Positions 1-8,108 of a stretch of DNA of 64,000 nt are shown piece by piece. The first letter of the stretch is position 1; each line of letters opens with the position of its first letter. The notes beneath the pieces were generated by a model. That model was not told where the DNA came from and ran no database searches. It saw nothing but the letters and a program-made list of their open reading frames with translations. Both the position numbers and the translations under genes were made by a program. This stretch comes from Algoriphagus sp. AK58 (GTDB taxonomy: Bacteria > Bacteroidota > Bacteroidia > Cytophagales > Cyclobacteriaceae): assembly GCF_014324365.1 (NCBI RefSeq), contig NZ_QEIG01000008.1, forward strand, positions 744,001 through 808,000, read 5' to 3'.

Positions 1-370
1 TTATTTTTTTGACAATCTCTGAGTCATTCTCATCAAAAAGAGGATCCTTATCATAAGAGACCTGAACCGCTTTATGACCAGACTCCAGATATTGTTTGAT
101 ATGATCGCGGATGATATTCTGGATTTCCGGCCATTCCACTTCCTCAGATTTGGTCACAGTGACAAAATTGGATGCGATAAACACCCGCTGAACTGCTGCA
201 AAATTAAATAGTTCTTTGGCCAATTGGCTGTTGCCGGCACTTTCTGCATCTGGAAAATCAAAACTTACACCCTCATCGACCAACATAAAGTTGGCCACAA
301 ATTTCAAAGAATTGGGATTTGGATTGGCCTCCATGTAGAGGTGAACAGGACGGGCTTGAGCTTTAAGCAT
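1..370 (-). CDS. NifU/Nfu-type Fe-S scaffold protein, N-terminal part (truncated by window edge)
   Basis: The reading frame opens at an ATG on the minus strand (bases 370-368), preceded by an in-frame stop, and is still open at base 1, so about 123 residues are visible. The N-terminal motif EANPNPNSLKF matches the Nfu_N domain found before the NifU C-terminal domain in Nfu scaffolds. The expected CxxC cluster-binding domain would lie outside the window. By family knowledge these proteins hold and deliver [4Fe-4S] clusters in the cytoplasm. No Shine-Dalgarno sequence is visible. The family call is good; the truncation prevents checking the functional cysteines. Confidence 0.8.
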   Translation of the reverse strand, partial: MLKAQARPVHLYMEANPNPNSLKFVANFMLVDEGVSFDFPDAESAGNSQLAKELFNFAAVQRVFIASNFVTVTKSEEVEWPEIQNIIRDHIKQYLESGHKAVQVSYDKDPLFDENDSEIVKKI

Positions 371-403
371 GGGATAATTCAATTAGGTATGCAAAGAAAA
401 ACC

Positions 404-430
404 AAAAAAGGCCCCGGAAGTTCCGAGGCC
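404..430 (-). terminator. Rho-independent terminator downstream of the thuA-like gene
   Basis: GC-rich hairpin with arms GGCCCCGG (410-417) and CCGAGGCC (423-430), one mismatch and a 5-nt loop. On the minus strand it is followed by a T-rich run (reverse complement of AAAAAAG and AGAAAAACC). It lies just after the stop of the ThuA-like gene. Confidence 0.7.
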
Positions 431-446
431 TCTCTATTTTAGCCAA

Positions 447-1190
447 TTACTTTGGTAATTTTCCTTTGGCGGCATACCAAATGCCTCCGTAGACATGCTT
501 TAGGAAATCCGGGTCTTCCCAAACTGCATCTACGTGGCCGAGCGCAGTGTAAAACACTCGCCCCCCATCAAACTCATGATACCAAGCCATAGGGTGATTG
601 GCTCCCATTGCTTTAGCTGGCTCATAGGTGGATTCATCTGCATTCAAGAGAACCTTGATATTGGAATTGACATTTCTGAACTCATAGAGTTCGTCCGTCC
701 AAAGCCAGTTTTCCGGCAGATGCCAAGTTGCCGGATGGTTTTTGTCGACCACTTGAAGCCGAAGGGTCTGCTGACGTGGGTGAGCCAAAAAGTAAGCCCC
801 GATCAGCTGATTGTACCAAGGCCATTCGTATTCGGTATCCGTGGCGGAATGAATGCCTACTACCCCTTTCCCGCTTTGAACAAACTTTTGGAATGCAGCT
901 TTCTGCGCATCATTGAAGATCGTCCCTGTAGTGCTCATGAGTACAATAACGTCGTATTTAGCCAAATTTTCATCGGTAAAATGATTGGCATCCTCCGTGG
1001 TATGCACTGAAAAGACATGTTTCTCTCCCAATTTTTTAATGGCCATGACACCATTTGGAATAGACTGATGTCGGAATCCAGCCGTCTTGGAGAATACAAG
1101 AACTCGGAACTGTCCTCCCTGCTGAGCAAAAGAGGCAACACTGACTATCAATGCCAGAATTAAAGTAAGGAAGGTGGATTTGAGATTCAT
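447..1190 (-). CDS. Secreted ThuA-like domain protein
   Basis: A 247-residue protein with a clear signal peptide (cleavage expected after SFAQ, residue 23) followed by a complete ThuA-like fold, a class-I glutamine-amidotransferase-like domain. Visible marks are the strand motif FRVLVFSKTAGFRH (28-41), GIHSATD (112-118) and a C-terminal segment ending in ALGHVDAVW. Bacteroidota ThuA proteins are usually periplasmic and associated with sugar or glycoside metabolism (the 3-keto-glycoside context), but the reaction is not established. It stands alone with its own terminator. Substrate unknown; family call firm. Confidence 0.88.
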   Translation of the reverse strand: MNLKSTFLTLILALIVSVASFAQQGGQFRVLVFSKTAGFRHQSIPNGVMAIKKLGEKHVFSVHTTEDANHFTDENLAKYDVIVLMSTTGTIFNDAQKAAFQKFVQSGKGVVGIHSATDTEYEWPWYNQLIGAYFLAHPRQQTLRLQVVDKNHPATWHLPENWLWTDELYEFRNVNSNIKVLLNADESTYEPAKAMGANHPMAWYHEFDGGRVFYTALGHVDAVWEDPDFLKHVYGGIWYAAKGKLPK

Positions 1191-1207
1191 AGGTTATTGG
1201 GATTTTT

Positions 1208-1240
1208 GATTTCGGATTTGGAATATCGGATTTCGGATTG
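1208..1240. repeat. Short imperfect direct repeat of GGATTTCGGATT type
   Basis: The stretch contains GATTTCGGATTT and then GGATTTCGGATT separated by GGAATATC, an AT-rich tandem pattern between the ThuA-like and dipeptidase genes. It is also the upstream region of the ThuA-like gene, so it could influence its promoter. No known element is recognised. Confidence 0.45.
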
Positions 1241-1279
1241 AAAGAAACTTATACTGACCTCCAAAATCCAGTGATGGAG

Positions 1280-2035
1280 TTATTTGATAAGTTGGAATTT
1301 TTCACCGGCTTCTTTTCGTGAAAATGCATTGAAATGCCACCATTCGCTACCGATTCCTGTAAATCCTGCTCCTTTCATCACTTTTCTGAGGATTTCCCGG
1401 TTGGCTACATGGGTTCTGGTGATTTTTCCTTCAGCAAGCATCTGTAGCTCCCGGTCAGGATAGGCAGGATAGCCAAAGTAATCGTAGGTTGTCCCCATAT
1501 CCAATGGCTTTCCAGACTCTGTATCAAAAATGGTCAGGTCTACTGCTACGCCGAAGTTATGCAACCCTCCGATCTTCGGATCTGAGACATACAAAGGCTT
1601 GATGCTGTCCGGCTTGTCCAAGCTATCCCAAAGAATCTGCTGCACGCTAAGGGGACGAACGCCATCATACACCAACAGTGTCAAATTAGGATATTCTTTT
1701 TGTAAAGAAGCTTGGGCTTTACCCAGCATCTCAGCAACGATCGGCTGCAAGTAGCATCGCACATGGTCTCCGTACACATCCTTTCCGAAAAAATTATCGG
1801 TTGTAGAGTATTTCAGTTCTACTTTGATGCCTGGAATCACTTTTTCAATATCCACCAAACCCTGATCAATCAGCGTTTTTTCGAGTTGGGGTAACTCGTC
1901 CTTTGACTGCTCAGACTGATTTTGTTCCTTTTCAAAAAAAGACTCGCGCTGCTGCTCCGAAAAAGTCTCCTGATCACTCTTTGGTGAAGAACAGGCAAAT
2001 GACAAGGAGAATACTACCAATAAGACTTTTCTCAT
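1280..2035 (-). CDS. D-Ala-D-Ala dipeptidase-like M15 lipoprotein (VanX/DdpX family)
   Basis: 251 residues. A lipobox (SFAC, Cys15) and an acidic/Gln-rich linker to about residue 50 predict an envelope lipoprotein. The peptidase M15D core follows: Arg127 in GVRP, zinc ligands His159 and Asp166 in HNFGVAVD, then catalytic Glu231 and zinc ligand His234 in EWWH. All expected catalytic residues are present. VanX-type enzymes hydrolyse D-Ala-D-Ala; a periplasmic member is more likely to recycle peptidoglycan dipeptides than to confer glycopeptide resistance (inference). Its start overlaps the stop of the upstream SDR gene by four bases (ATGA), so the two are translationally coupled. Confidence 0.88.
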   Translation of the reverse strand: MRKVLLVVFSLSFACSSPKSDQETFSEQQRESFFEKEQNQSEQSKDELPQLEKTLIDQGLVDIEKVIPGIKVELKYSTTDNFFGKDVYGDHVRCYLQPIVAEMLGKAQASLQKEYPNLTLLVYDGVRPLSVQQILWDSLDKPDSIKPLYVSDPKIGGLHNFGVAVDLTIFDTESGKPLDMGTTYDYFGYPAYPDRELQMLAEGKITRTHVANREILRKVMKGAGFTGIGSEWWHFNAFSRKEAGEKFQLIK

Positions 2036-2796
2036 GACTGCAGGTTCTTCTTAACCAAAGTTGCAGCAGCCTGGGCCGTTGGAAGCACCACGATATCTGC
2101 CAACACGACATGAGGAGGTCGATTCACCACAAACTCGATAATGTCTGCAATATCCTGAGCAACTAATGGCTCGTAGCCTTGATACACTGTCTCGGCACGT
2201 TTCTCATCTCCTTTGAATCTCACTAGGGAAAACTCTGTCTCCACCAATCCGGGATGAATACCGATCACTTTGATCCCAAAGGGATTCAGGTCCATCCGCA
2301 TGCCCTTGGTGATCGCATCCACGGCGTGCTTGGAGCCGCAGTACACATTTCCGTTGGGATACACTTCCTTTCCTGCGATCGAACCGATATTGATGATAAT
2401 CCCGGATTTGCGCTCGGTCATACCAGGGATAATCGCTTTAGAAACATACAAAAGGCCTTTCACATTGATGTCCATCATAGCATCCCAGTCGTCGAGATTT
2501 CCAGTCTGGATAGGATCTAGTCCATGGGCATTTCCGGCGTTGTTGATCAGTACACCGACTGCTGACCAATCGGCAGGAAGATTTCCGAGAATTTCCCCGA
2601 CTTTTTCCCGGTCACGGACATCAAACACCAATGGGAAATAGCGGACTCCCGAGGGTAATTCCTTCTCCAATTCGTCCAATCGTTCTTTTCTTCGGCCGGT
2701 AGCGATGATATCAAAGCCCATTTTTGCCAAGGTGATGGCAGAGGCTTTTCCGATCCCGGAGGTCGCTCCCGTGATTAAGGCAATTTTATTCTTCAT
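2032..2796 (-). CDS. SDR-family NAD(P)-dependent oxidoreductase (YdfG-like)
   Basis: 254 residues, a classical short-chain dehydrogenase. The cofactor motif TGATSGIG is at 9-16 and is followed by an arginine pair (GRRKER), suggesting NADP(H). NNAG is at 85-88; the catalytic Ser139, Tyr152 and Lys156 are in place. It resembles the YdfG group that acts on 3-hydroxy acids or serine/threonine; the substrate is not deducible. It is the first gene of a two-gene minus-strand operon with the M15 dipeptidase (ATGA overlap). A TATCTTTA box sits four bases before its ATG. Confidence 0.88.
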   Translation of the reverse strand: MKNKIALITGATSGIGKASAITLAKMGFDIIATGRRKERLDELEKELPSGVRYFPLVFDVRDREKVGEILGNLPADWSAVGVLINNAGNAHGLDPIQTGNLDDWDAMMDINVKGLLYVSKAIIPGMTERKSGIIINIGSIAGKEVYPNGNVYCGSKHAVDAITKGMRMDLNPFGIKVIGIHPGLVETEFSLVRFKGDEKRAETVYQGYEPLVAQDIADIIEFVVNRPPHVVLADIVVLPTAQAAATLVKKNLQS

Positions 2797-2800
2797 GGTT

Positions 2801-2808
2801 TAAAGATA
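2801..2808 (-). promoter_or_regulatory. Probable -7 box TATCTTTA, four bases before the SDR start codon
   Basis: Reads TATCTTTA-AACC-ATG on the minus strand, one mismatch from the Bacteroidota -7 consensus TAnnTTTG. The spacing implies transcription starting at or next to the ATG. Confidence 0.5.
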
Positions 2809-2830
2809 GAAGGATTGATAAAAATAGTCA

Positions 2831-3018
2831 CCTTGAGCGGAGTTGAAGGATTGAAAAATTGAATAGCTCTAAGGATCAATAAAAGATAGGCATTGCGAGA
2901 TATTTATTTAAAATAGGCTAAAGCCATATAGGGTTCTGAGACAAATTCAAAGAATGAAGTTCTTCAGTCCCTTGTAAATCGTCAATCAAAAACTTGTGCT
3001 AAGCAAAGTCGAAGTATC
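2831..3018. repeat. Two degenerate copies of a TGAGC-n-AGTCGAAG dispersed motif
   Basis: CACCTTGAGCGGAGTTGAAGG (from about 2831) and GTGCTAAGCAAAGTCGAAGTA (from about 2994) share the scaffold TGAGC(nn)AGTCGAAG with substitutions. They lie in the 232-bp gap between ccmB and the SDR gene. They resemble dispersed intergenic motifs common in Bacteroidota genomes; function unknown. Confidence 0.4.
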
Positions 3019-3028
3019 GTAAATCCCC

Positions 3029-3694
3029 TCAGCTTCTCCACAGATAGGGAAATAAAATATAAGCGGTCACTGCGACGATGGCATTGATTGCTAAAAGGCT
3101 GAGTAGTTTATCCGCACTCACGCTCCAGTCCAATCCGTCAAGGGCATTTTTTGAAATACGAATCGCCATCAGAAGAATCGGAATAATCACCGGGAAACTC
3201 AAAATCGCCATCAATGTGGCGTTATTTCCTGCCTTGGAAGCTATCCCGCTCACCATGGTCAAGCTGGCCGAAAAACCCACCGAACCCAACACCAAATTGA
3301 GCAAAAACAAACTTTGATCCTGGACAGGATTACCCAGAATCACAGAGAACACCCCGTAGCCCAACAATGCCAAAATCAAAGTCAGCCCGGTATTGTAAAA
3401 AATCTTCGAAAGAATAATCGATTCCGGAGAAGCGATCATGTAGTAGTACAATTGGCGGCCTTGGTGCTCCTGCACAAAGCTTTTTGCTACGGCATTCACC
3501 GCCGAGAAAAGGATAATAATCCAGTACAAAGAATTCCAAGTAGGGATAGAAAGGTTGCCCATTTTGGCGCCCACACTCAGATACGTGATGAAAACTGCCG
3601 AAACCACATAAAGCAAAATCCCATTCAAGGCGTATTTCTGCCTCCACTCGAGAGTGATTTCCTTTCGGACCAAAACCGAGATTTCCTTCCACAT
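3029..3694 (-). CDS. ccmB: Heme exporter protein B, CcmB
   Basis: 221 residues from the chosen ATG at 3694; a longer frame opens at 3742, but MWKEISVLVRKE matches the normal CcmB N-terminus and a TACCTTTG promoter box sits only four bases before this ATG. Six hydrophobic segments are visible. The sequence LVRKEITLEWRQKYALNGILL near the N-terminus and the membrane pattern fit the family. CcmB is the permease subunit of the CcmAB ABC transporter of cytochrome c maturation system I, working with CcmC, D and E in the inner membrane. No other ccm gene is adjacent: the next minus-strand gene, 232 bp downstream, is an SDR. Confidence 0.87.
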   Translation of the reverse strand: MWKEISVLVRKEITLEWRQKYALNGILLYVVSAVFITYLSVGAKMGNLSIPTWNSLYWIIILFSAVNAVAKSFVQEHQGRQLYYYMIASPESIILSKIFYNTGLTLILALLGYGVFSVILGNPVQDQSLFLLNLVLGSVGFSASLTMVSGIASKAGNNATLMAILSFPVIIPILLMAIRISKNALDGLDWSVSADKLLSLLAINAIVAVTAYILFPYLWRS

Positions 3695-3698
3695 GGCC

Positions 3699-3706
3699 CA
3701 AAGGTA
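3699..3706 (-). promoter_or_regulatory. -7 box TACCTTTG of ccmB
   Basis: Exact TAnnTTTG match, read on the minus strand as TACCTTTG-GGCC-ATG. A TTG trinucleotide lies 17 bases upstream of the box, a reasonable -33 element. The start codon would be at or next to the transcription start. Confidence 0.65.
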
Positions 3707-3831
3707 GGTACTTTTTTTTGCCACAAAGACCCTAAGGCTCAAAAGGATTTTTTGGGATGGATTTAGAAAGTGAAAGCTTCAAAGTACTGAAAGATATTCC
3801 TAAGTCTTTGAATAGTCGTTTCCTCTAGGAG

Positions 3832-3850
3832 ACCAAATGCATCATTTGGT
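3832..3850. repeat. Inverted repeat ACCAAATG/CATTTGGT upstream of the hydroxylase gene
   Basis: Perfect 8-bp arms (3832-3839 and 3843-3850) around CAT, about 50 bp before the start of the sterol-desaturase-like gene. Could be an operator; no supporting regulator nearby. Confidence 0.4.
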
Positions 3851-3896
3851 TTGGAAAGGATTCTCTGATTAACTTGAGAGTCTTCAAGGCTAGATT

Positions 3897-4697
3897 ATGA
3901 TTTGGGATGATTTCTTGATTAGATGGACTAGGATTGCCAGCAATGTCACCTTTCGCTATTTCCTGATTGCAGGCACAGTATTCTTTCTTTTCTACTTTAT
4001 TCTACATGGTATTTTGGCTAGCCGAAAGATGCAGGCCAAATTCCCCAAGCTCAAAGATTATTCAAGAGACATCACTTATTCCTTGATCACCATTCTGATT
4101 TTTGCCACCATGGCGGCGGTGGTTTTTGTTCTTTTAGATCCCTACACCTTGTATTACCGCGATGTGGAAAAATACGGTTGGGTCTACTTTTACCTCAGTT
4201 TTCCCTTGATGTTTTTGATCCACGATGCCTACTTCTATTGGGCTCACCGAATGATGCACCATCCCCGATTGTTCAAAGCCATCCACAAAGTTCACCACCA
4301 ATCCACCAACCCTTCCCCTTGGACAGCGTATGCCTTCCATCCCTTTGAGGCTGTGGTCGAGGCCGGGATTATTCTGGTTTTGGGATTTGTGCTGCCGGTT
4401 CATCAGGCCGCATTTGGTTTATTCATGCTGTTTCAGTTTTCCTACAATGTCTATGGACACTTGGGGTATGAGCTTTATCCCAAAAACTTCCAGCGAACCC
4501 GGATCGGAAAATGGATCAATACCGGCACTGCACACAACCAACACCATCAGTATTTCCATGGCAACTACGGGCTTTACACCCTGATTTGGGATCGACTTTT
4601 CGGTACACTCCGAGAAGATTATGAAAAAAAGTTTGATCAGGTGACCCAGGCTAAAACAGACTCGAAAGCCCAAAACATGGAAAAGCACCTCGCCTGA
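3897..4697 (+). CDS. Sterol desaturase / fatty acid hydroxylase family membrane enzyme
   Basis: 266 residues with four to five hydrophobic segments and the histidine clusters of the fatty-acid-hydroxylase superfamily: HDAYFYWAH (109-117), HHPRLFKAIHKVHH (121-134) and a C-terminal HNQHHQYFH. These His residues bind a diiron centre that hydroxylates or desaturates C-H bonds of lipids at the membrane. In Bacteroidota such enzymes may act on carotenoids, sphingolipids or fatty acids; the substrate is unknown here. The following PQQ dehydrogenase begins 27 bp downstream on the same strand, so co-transcription is likely. Start ATG at 3897 is the first in frame. Confidence 0.87.
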   Translation: MIWDDFLIRWTRIASNVTFRYFLIAGTVFFLFYFILHGILASRKMQAKFPKLKDYSRDITYSLITILIFATMAAVVFVLLDPYTLYYRDVEKYGWVYFYLSFPLMFLIHDAYFYWAHRMMHHPRLFKAIHKVHHQSTNPSPWTAYAFHPFEAVVEAGIILVLGFVLPVHQAAFGLFMLFQFSYNVYGHLGYELYPKNFQRTRIGKWINTGTAHNQHHQYFHGNYGLYTLIWDRLFGTLREDYEKKFDQVTQAKTDSKAQNMEKHLA

Positions 4698-4724
4698 GTT
4701 TATCGAACCTCAAAATTCACCCAA

Positions 4725-6839
4725 ATGACCTTCCCCAAACCTCTTTATACCGTAGCCTGCCTTTTGGCTTTTGCCTGCGCTGAAAAAGCACCGGAAATCG
4801 ACTACACCAATTGGTCGCATTACGGTGGCCCGGAGGACGGATCGAGGTATTCTGCCTTGACCCAAATCAACAAAGAAAACGTCGCTCAACTTGAAGTCGC
4901 TTGGACCTACCACACGGGTGACGCGACGGAGCGAAGTCAGATTCAGTGCCAACCCATCGTGGTCAATGGATTATTGTATGCCACGACACCCAAGCTGAAT
5001 GTCTTTGCCTTGGATGCGGCCACCGGTGCGGAAGTCTGGAGATTTGACCCGTTTCAGATTTTGGGTGGAGAAAATTCCTGGGCCGGAACCAACCGTGGCG
5101 TCAGCTATTGGGAGGAAGGCAAAGACAAACGGATTTTGTTCACGGCAGGCAATTGGCTGATGGCGGTAAATGCCCTGACCGGAGAGCCGATTTTGAGTTT
5201 TGGGGATCAGGGAAAAGTGGATCTGAGAAAGGATCTGGATACGGACTTGGCCGATTTTCTGATCGTCTCCAATTCTCCCGGAGTCGTCTTTGAAGACAAA
5301 TTGATTTTGGGGATGCGTCTTTCCGAAGGTCTGGATGCCGCTCCCGGGCATATTCGAGCTTACAATATCAAAACCGGCAAACGGGATTGGATTTTTCACA
5401 CCATTCCGCAGGAAGGTCAAGCAGGCTATGAAACCTGGGACCCAAAACATATCCGACAAATCGGCGGAGCCAACAACTGGGCAGGAATGACCGTGGACTA
5501 TTCCCGAGGAATTGTATATGTACCGACGGGTTCGGCAACTTATGACTTTTGGGGTGGCTTTCGCACGGGAGATAACCTGTACGCCAATTCGCTTTTGGCG
5601 CTGGATGCACGAACAGGCAAGCGGATTTGGCATTTTCAGGCGGTACACCACGATGTTTGGGATCGGGATTTTCCCGCCAATCCCAATCTGATCCGAATCC
5701 AAAAGGACGGCAAATGGATCGATGCAGTAGCTCAGATTTCCAAGCAAGGCTATACCTATGTGTTTGAGCGGGAATCGGGAAAACCCATTTGGCCAATCAC
5801 TGAAACACCCGTCACTCAAAGCGTGATGCCGGGAGAGGTCAGTTCCAAAACCCAGCCGATTCCCTCTCTTCCTGAACCGTTTATGAATATGGTTTTTGAG
5901 GAGAAAGATATCCTCAATCTGACTCCAGCATGGGAAAATGACATCCGAAATCAACTCAGCAACGCCATCATCGGCGATACTTGGGCACCTCCGCATCCGG
6001 AGAAACCCATTGTGCTCTTCCCTGGAATGGACGGCGGCGGAGAATGGGGCGGAGCTTCCTTTGATCCCGAAACTCAAACGATGTACATCAATGCCAATCA
6101 AATTCCTTGGCTGATTGCCATGACACCCAATGCGAGTTTCGGCAATGTGGGCCTGTCCATTTACAGCAACTACTGTGGCAATTGCCATGGCTTGGATCGA
6201 AAAGGCAATCCTCCTGCTTTGCCGAGTTTGCTGGGCTTAAAAGACAAATACACAGCTGACTCCCTGGATCAATTGCTTCGCAAAGGTCGTGGTGCCATGC
6301 CTGCCTTTTCCCATATTTCGGCTGAGGAAAGAGGAATTCTGATCGACTACCTTCTTGGAAAAGCCGATGCCGGAGACAAAAAGGAACTGGAAGCCGAAAG
6401 CTCCAAACTTTATCCCCGCTACTACATGAAAGGCTATCAGCGACTCACTACCAAGGAAGGAATCTACGGTTCCAATCCTCCTTGGGGGCTCTTGACCGCT
6501 ATCGATATGAATACGGGATTGAAAAAATGGCAAATTCCGCTAGGAACCATCGATTCCCTGAAAACGATGGGATTTGAAAATACAGGAATTGAAAACTACG
6601 GAGGCCCGGTGGCGACAGCCGGTGGAGTACTTTTCATTGCTGCCACCAAGGATGAGAAAATCCGTGCTTTCAATAAAGAAACCGGAAAACTCCTTTGGGA
6701 AGCCCAACTCCCCGCTGCTGGACATGCTACTCCGGCGGTCTATGAGAAAAATGGCAAGCAATTCCTTGTCATTGCCTGCGGTGGTGGCAAGGGCACCAAA
6801 AGCGGAGATGCTTACGTAGCTTTTGCTTTGCCTGATTAA
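4725..6839 (+). CDS. PQQ-dependent dehydrogenase with inserted cytochrome c domain
   Basis: 704 residues. The lipobox LAFAC (Cys18) predicts a lipoprotein in the periplasm. An eight-bladed quinoprotein propeller follows, with repeated tryptophan-docking patterns such as LDAATGAEVWRFD and LDARTGKRIWHFQ. A mono-heme cytochrome c segment (CGNCHG starting at Cys484, axial Met in RGAMPAF) is inserted before the last propeller blades rather than fused at the end. Family enzymes oxidise alcohols, aldose sugars or polyols with PQQ and pass electrons to heme c and on to the respiratory chain. Substrate unknown; it resembles membrane glucose/quinate-type quinoproteins. No PQQ biosynthesis genes are in the window. 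Confidence 0.88.
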   Translation: MTFPKPLYTVACLLAFACAEKAPEIDYTNWSHYGGPEDGSRYSALTQINKENVAQLEVAWTYHTGDATERSQIQCQPIVVNGLLYATTPKLNVFALDAATGAEVWRFDPFQILGGENSWAGTNRGVSYWEEGKDKRILFTAGNWLMAVNALTGEPILSFGDQGKVDLRKDLDTDLADFLIVSNSPGVVFEDKLILGMRLSEGLDAAPGHIRAYNIKTGKRDWIFHTIPQEGQAGYETWDPKHIRQIGGANNWAGMTVDYSRGIVYVPTGSATYDFWGGFRTGDNLYANSLLALDARTGKRIWHFQAVHHDVWDRDFPANPNLIRIQKDGKWIDAVAQISKQGYTYVFERESGKPIWPITETPVTQSVMPGEVSSKTQPIPSLPEPFMNMVFEEKDILNLTPAWENDIRNQLSNAIIGDTWAPPHPEKPIVLFPGMDGGGEWGGASFDPETQTMYINANQIPWLIAMTPNASFGNVGLSIYSNYCGNCHGLDRKGNPPALPSLLGLKDKYTADSLDQLLRKGRGAMPAFSHISAEERGILIDYLLGKADAGDKKELEAESSKLYPRYYMKGYQRLTTKEGIYGSNPPWGLLTAIDMNTGLKKWQIPLGTIDSLKTMGFENTGIENYGGPVATAGGVLFIAATKDEKIRAFNKETGKLLWEAQLPAAGHATPAVYEKNGKQFLVIACGGGKGTKSGDAYVAFALPD

Positions 6840-6854
6840 TTCAAATCATTGCGC

Positions 6855-7723
6855 ATGAAACTGCTATACCCTATCCTTTTGCTACTTTCAACCTTTCTGA
6901 TAGCCGGAGACCAGCAAAATGAAAGGGAAATCCTTGAAGACTTTAACTCCAAAAAATTGAACCATTTCCGGTATGGTTCTACTGGACGAAAATCAAAATT
7001 CAAATGGAAATCAGGGGTAAAAAGCAAGACCGGAAACGAGGTCCTTTCCCTTAAACTTGACCCCAAAGAAAGTGTGGGCCCTGGAAAAGGTCCAGAAATT
7101 ATCTCCGAGTACTTTACTCACTTTGGCACTTATTCTACCCGGCTAAAAGTCCCCGACCCAAGAAAAACCCAACCCAATGAGGTGCTGTAGTTGGATACTT
7201 TACCTACCACGATGATCCTGAGCTTGGACTCAGTGAAATCGACTTTGAATGGTTGATCGCCGATCCTGAAGTTATTTATGTGGGCACTTGGACCGGTAAA
7301 AATGGAGCGTTAAAACGCGTGGGAAGGACTATCAACCTTGCCAAAGGGATTATTTACACCACAGAATATCGGGAAGACAAAACCAAAAAAAGAGAAAAAC
7401 TCACCGGAGCTGAAAATTTACCTGAACAAATCCAACCCATTCCCGGATTTGATGCCTCGGCTGATTTTCACACCTACGGTTTTGATTGGGCTGCTGAGCG
7501 TATCAGGTGGTGGATGATTCATCCGATCACACAGGATACAGTGGTTCTTTGGTACTATTCAGGTGAAAGAGGCATCCCCACACATCCAAGCAAATACAGG
7601 ATGAATTTTTGGCATTCAGACAATTGGTCTGTGGAGACAAATCCCAATTCTTTGGAGAGACCCAAGCATAGATTTGAACTGCAGGTAGATTGGATGAAAT
7701 TCACTCCTAAAACGAAAAGTTAG
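6855..7723 (+). pseudogene. GH16-like glycoside hydrolase, broken by a single frameshift near base 7180
   Basis: The first part (from ATG 6855) encodes a signal peptide and a beta-strand region ending KTQPNEVL then TAG at 7188. The second part continues in another frame from about 7181 with GAVVGYFTYHDD and includes EIDFEWL, the ExDxE catalytic motif of glycoside hydrolase family 16, and runs to the stop at 7721-7723. Joining the frames gives one continuous secreted GH16-like protein of about 289 residues, so one base is missing (or two extra) near 7160-7180, where short A and C runs occur. Either a recent pseudogene or a sequencing error. GH16 enzymes cut beta-1,3/1,4-glucans or galactans. 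It follows the PQQ dehydrogenase closely. Confidence 0.75.
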
Positions 7724-8010
7724 CCTCCCTTTTCCCCCTTCTTCAAAGCTTCTAATTGAAGTTTGATCAGATCAAGTTTTTCCTGAGTTTCCTCCTTTTG
7801 TTTGCTCAAAATTTCCACATTACCGGCAAATTTCTTGGAGCGCTCCAGCTCCAAATCCACCAGCTTTTGTAGATCGATCAATCGGATTTGGTGAAGCATC
7901 TCTTCATTTCGATACGCTCGAAAAAGCAATAAATGGAGGATACATACTCCCAGGATTGCTGCTGAGGCCAAAATCACCACGAGGATATCGAAAGGAACAG
8001 AATCTGCCAT
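7720..8010 (-). CDS. Small membrane protein with coiled-coil tail, unknown function
   Basis: 96 residues from ATG at 8010. A longer frame starts at 8064, but a TAGCTTTG promoter box at 8026-8033 lies inside that extension, so the shorter start is preferred. One transmembrane segment (about residues 7-28, DILVVILASAAILGVCILHL) is followed by a charged heptad-like coiled coil rich in Lys, Glu and Leu to the C-terminus. I do not recognise a family. Its stop overlaps the convergent GH16 stop. It may be a membrane-anchored scaffold; that is inference only. Confidence 0.6.
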   Translation of the reverse strand: MADSVPFDILVVILASAAILGVCILHLLLFRAYRNEEMLHQIRLIDLQKLVDLELERSKKFAGNVEILSKQKEETQEKLDLIKLQLEALKKGEKGG

Positions 8011-8025
8011 GATCAAGGAAACCAT

Positions 8026-8033
8026 CAAAGCTA
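8026..8033 (-). promoter_or_regulatory. -7 box TAGCTTTG upstream of the small coiled-coil protein
   Basis: Exact TAnnTTTG match on the minus strand, 15 bases before the chosen ATG, with a TTG 16 bases further upstream. Supports the shorter start of the gene. Confidence 0.5.
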
Positions 8034-8108
8034 GGAATTGGTATCTCCTCAAGGAATACGGCAAAAAACCTATTTGATCAGCAAAGCTTCATCCATTCCT
8101 CGTTGGCT

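Noticed and set aside
1280..2035. Glycopeptide resistance gene (vanX)
   Set aside because: No vanH, vanA or vanRS genes nearby and the protein has a lipobox; peptidoglycan turnover is the simpler role.
4971..6188. 405-codon open frame on the minus strand antisense to the PQQ dehydrogenase
   Set aside because: It is the complement of a well supported gene with clear domains; composition is Ser/Arg-rich without family motifs, a typical shadow.
7160..7190. Programmed ribosomal frameshift in the GH16 gene
   Set aside because: No canonical slippery heptamer and no downstream pseudoknot is evident; loss-of-function or error is simpler.
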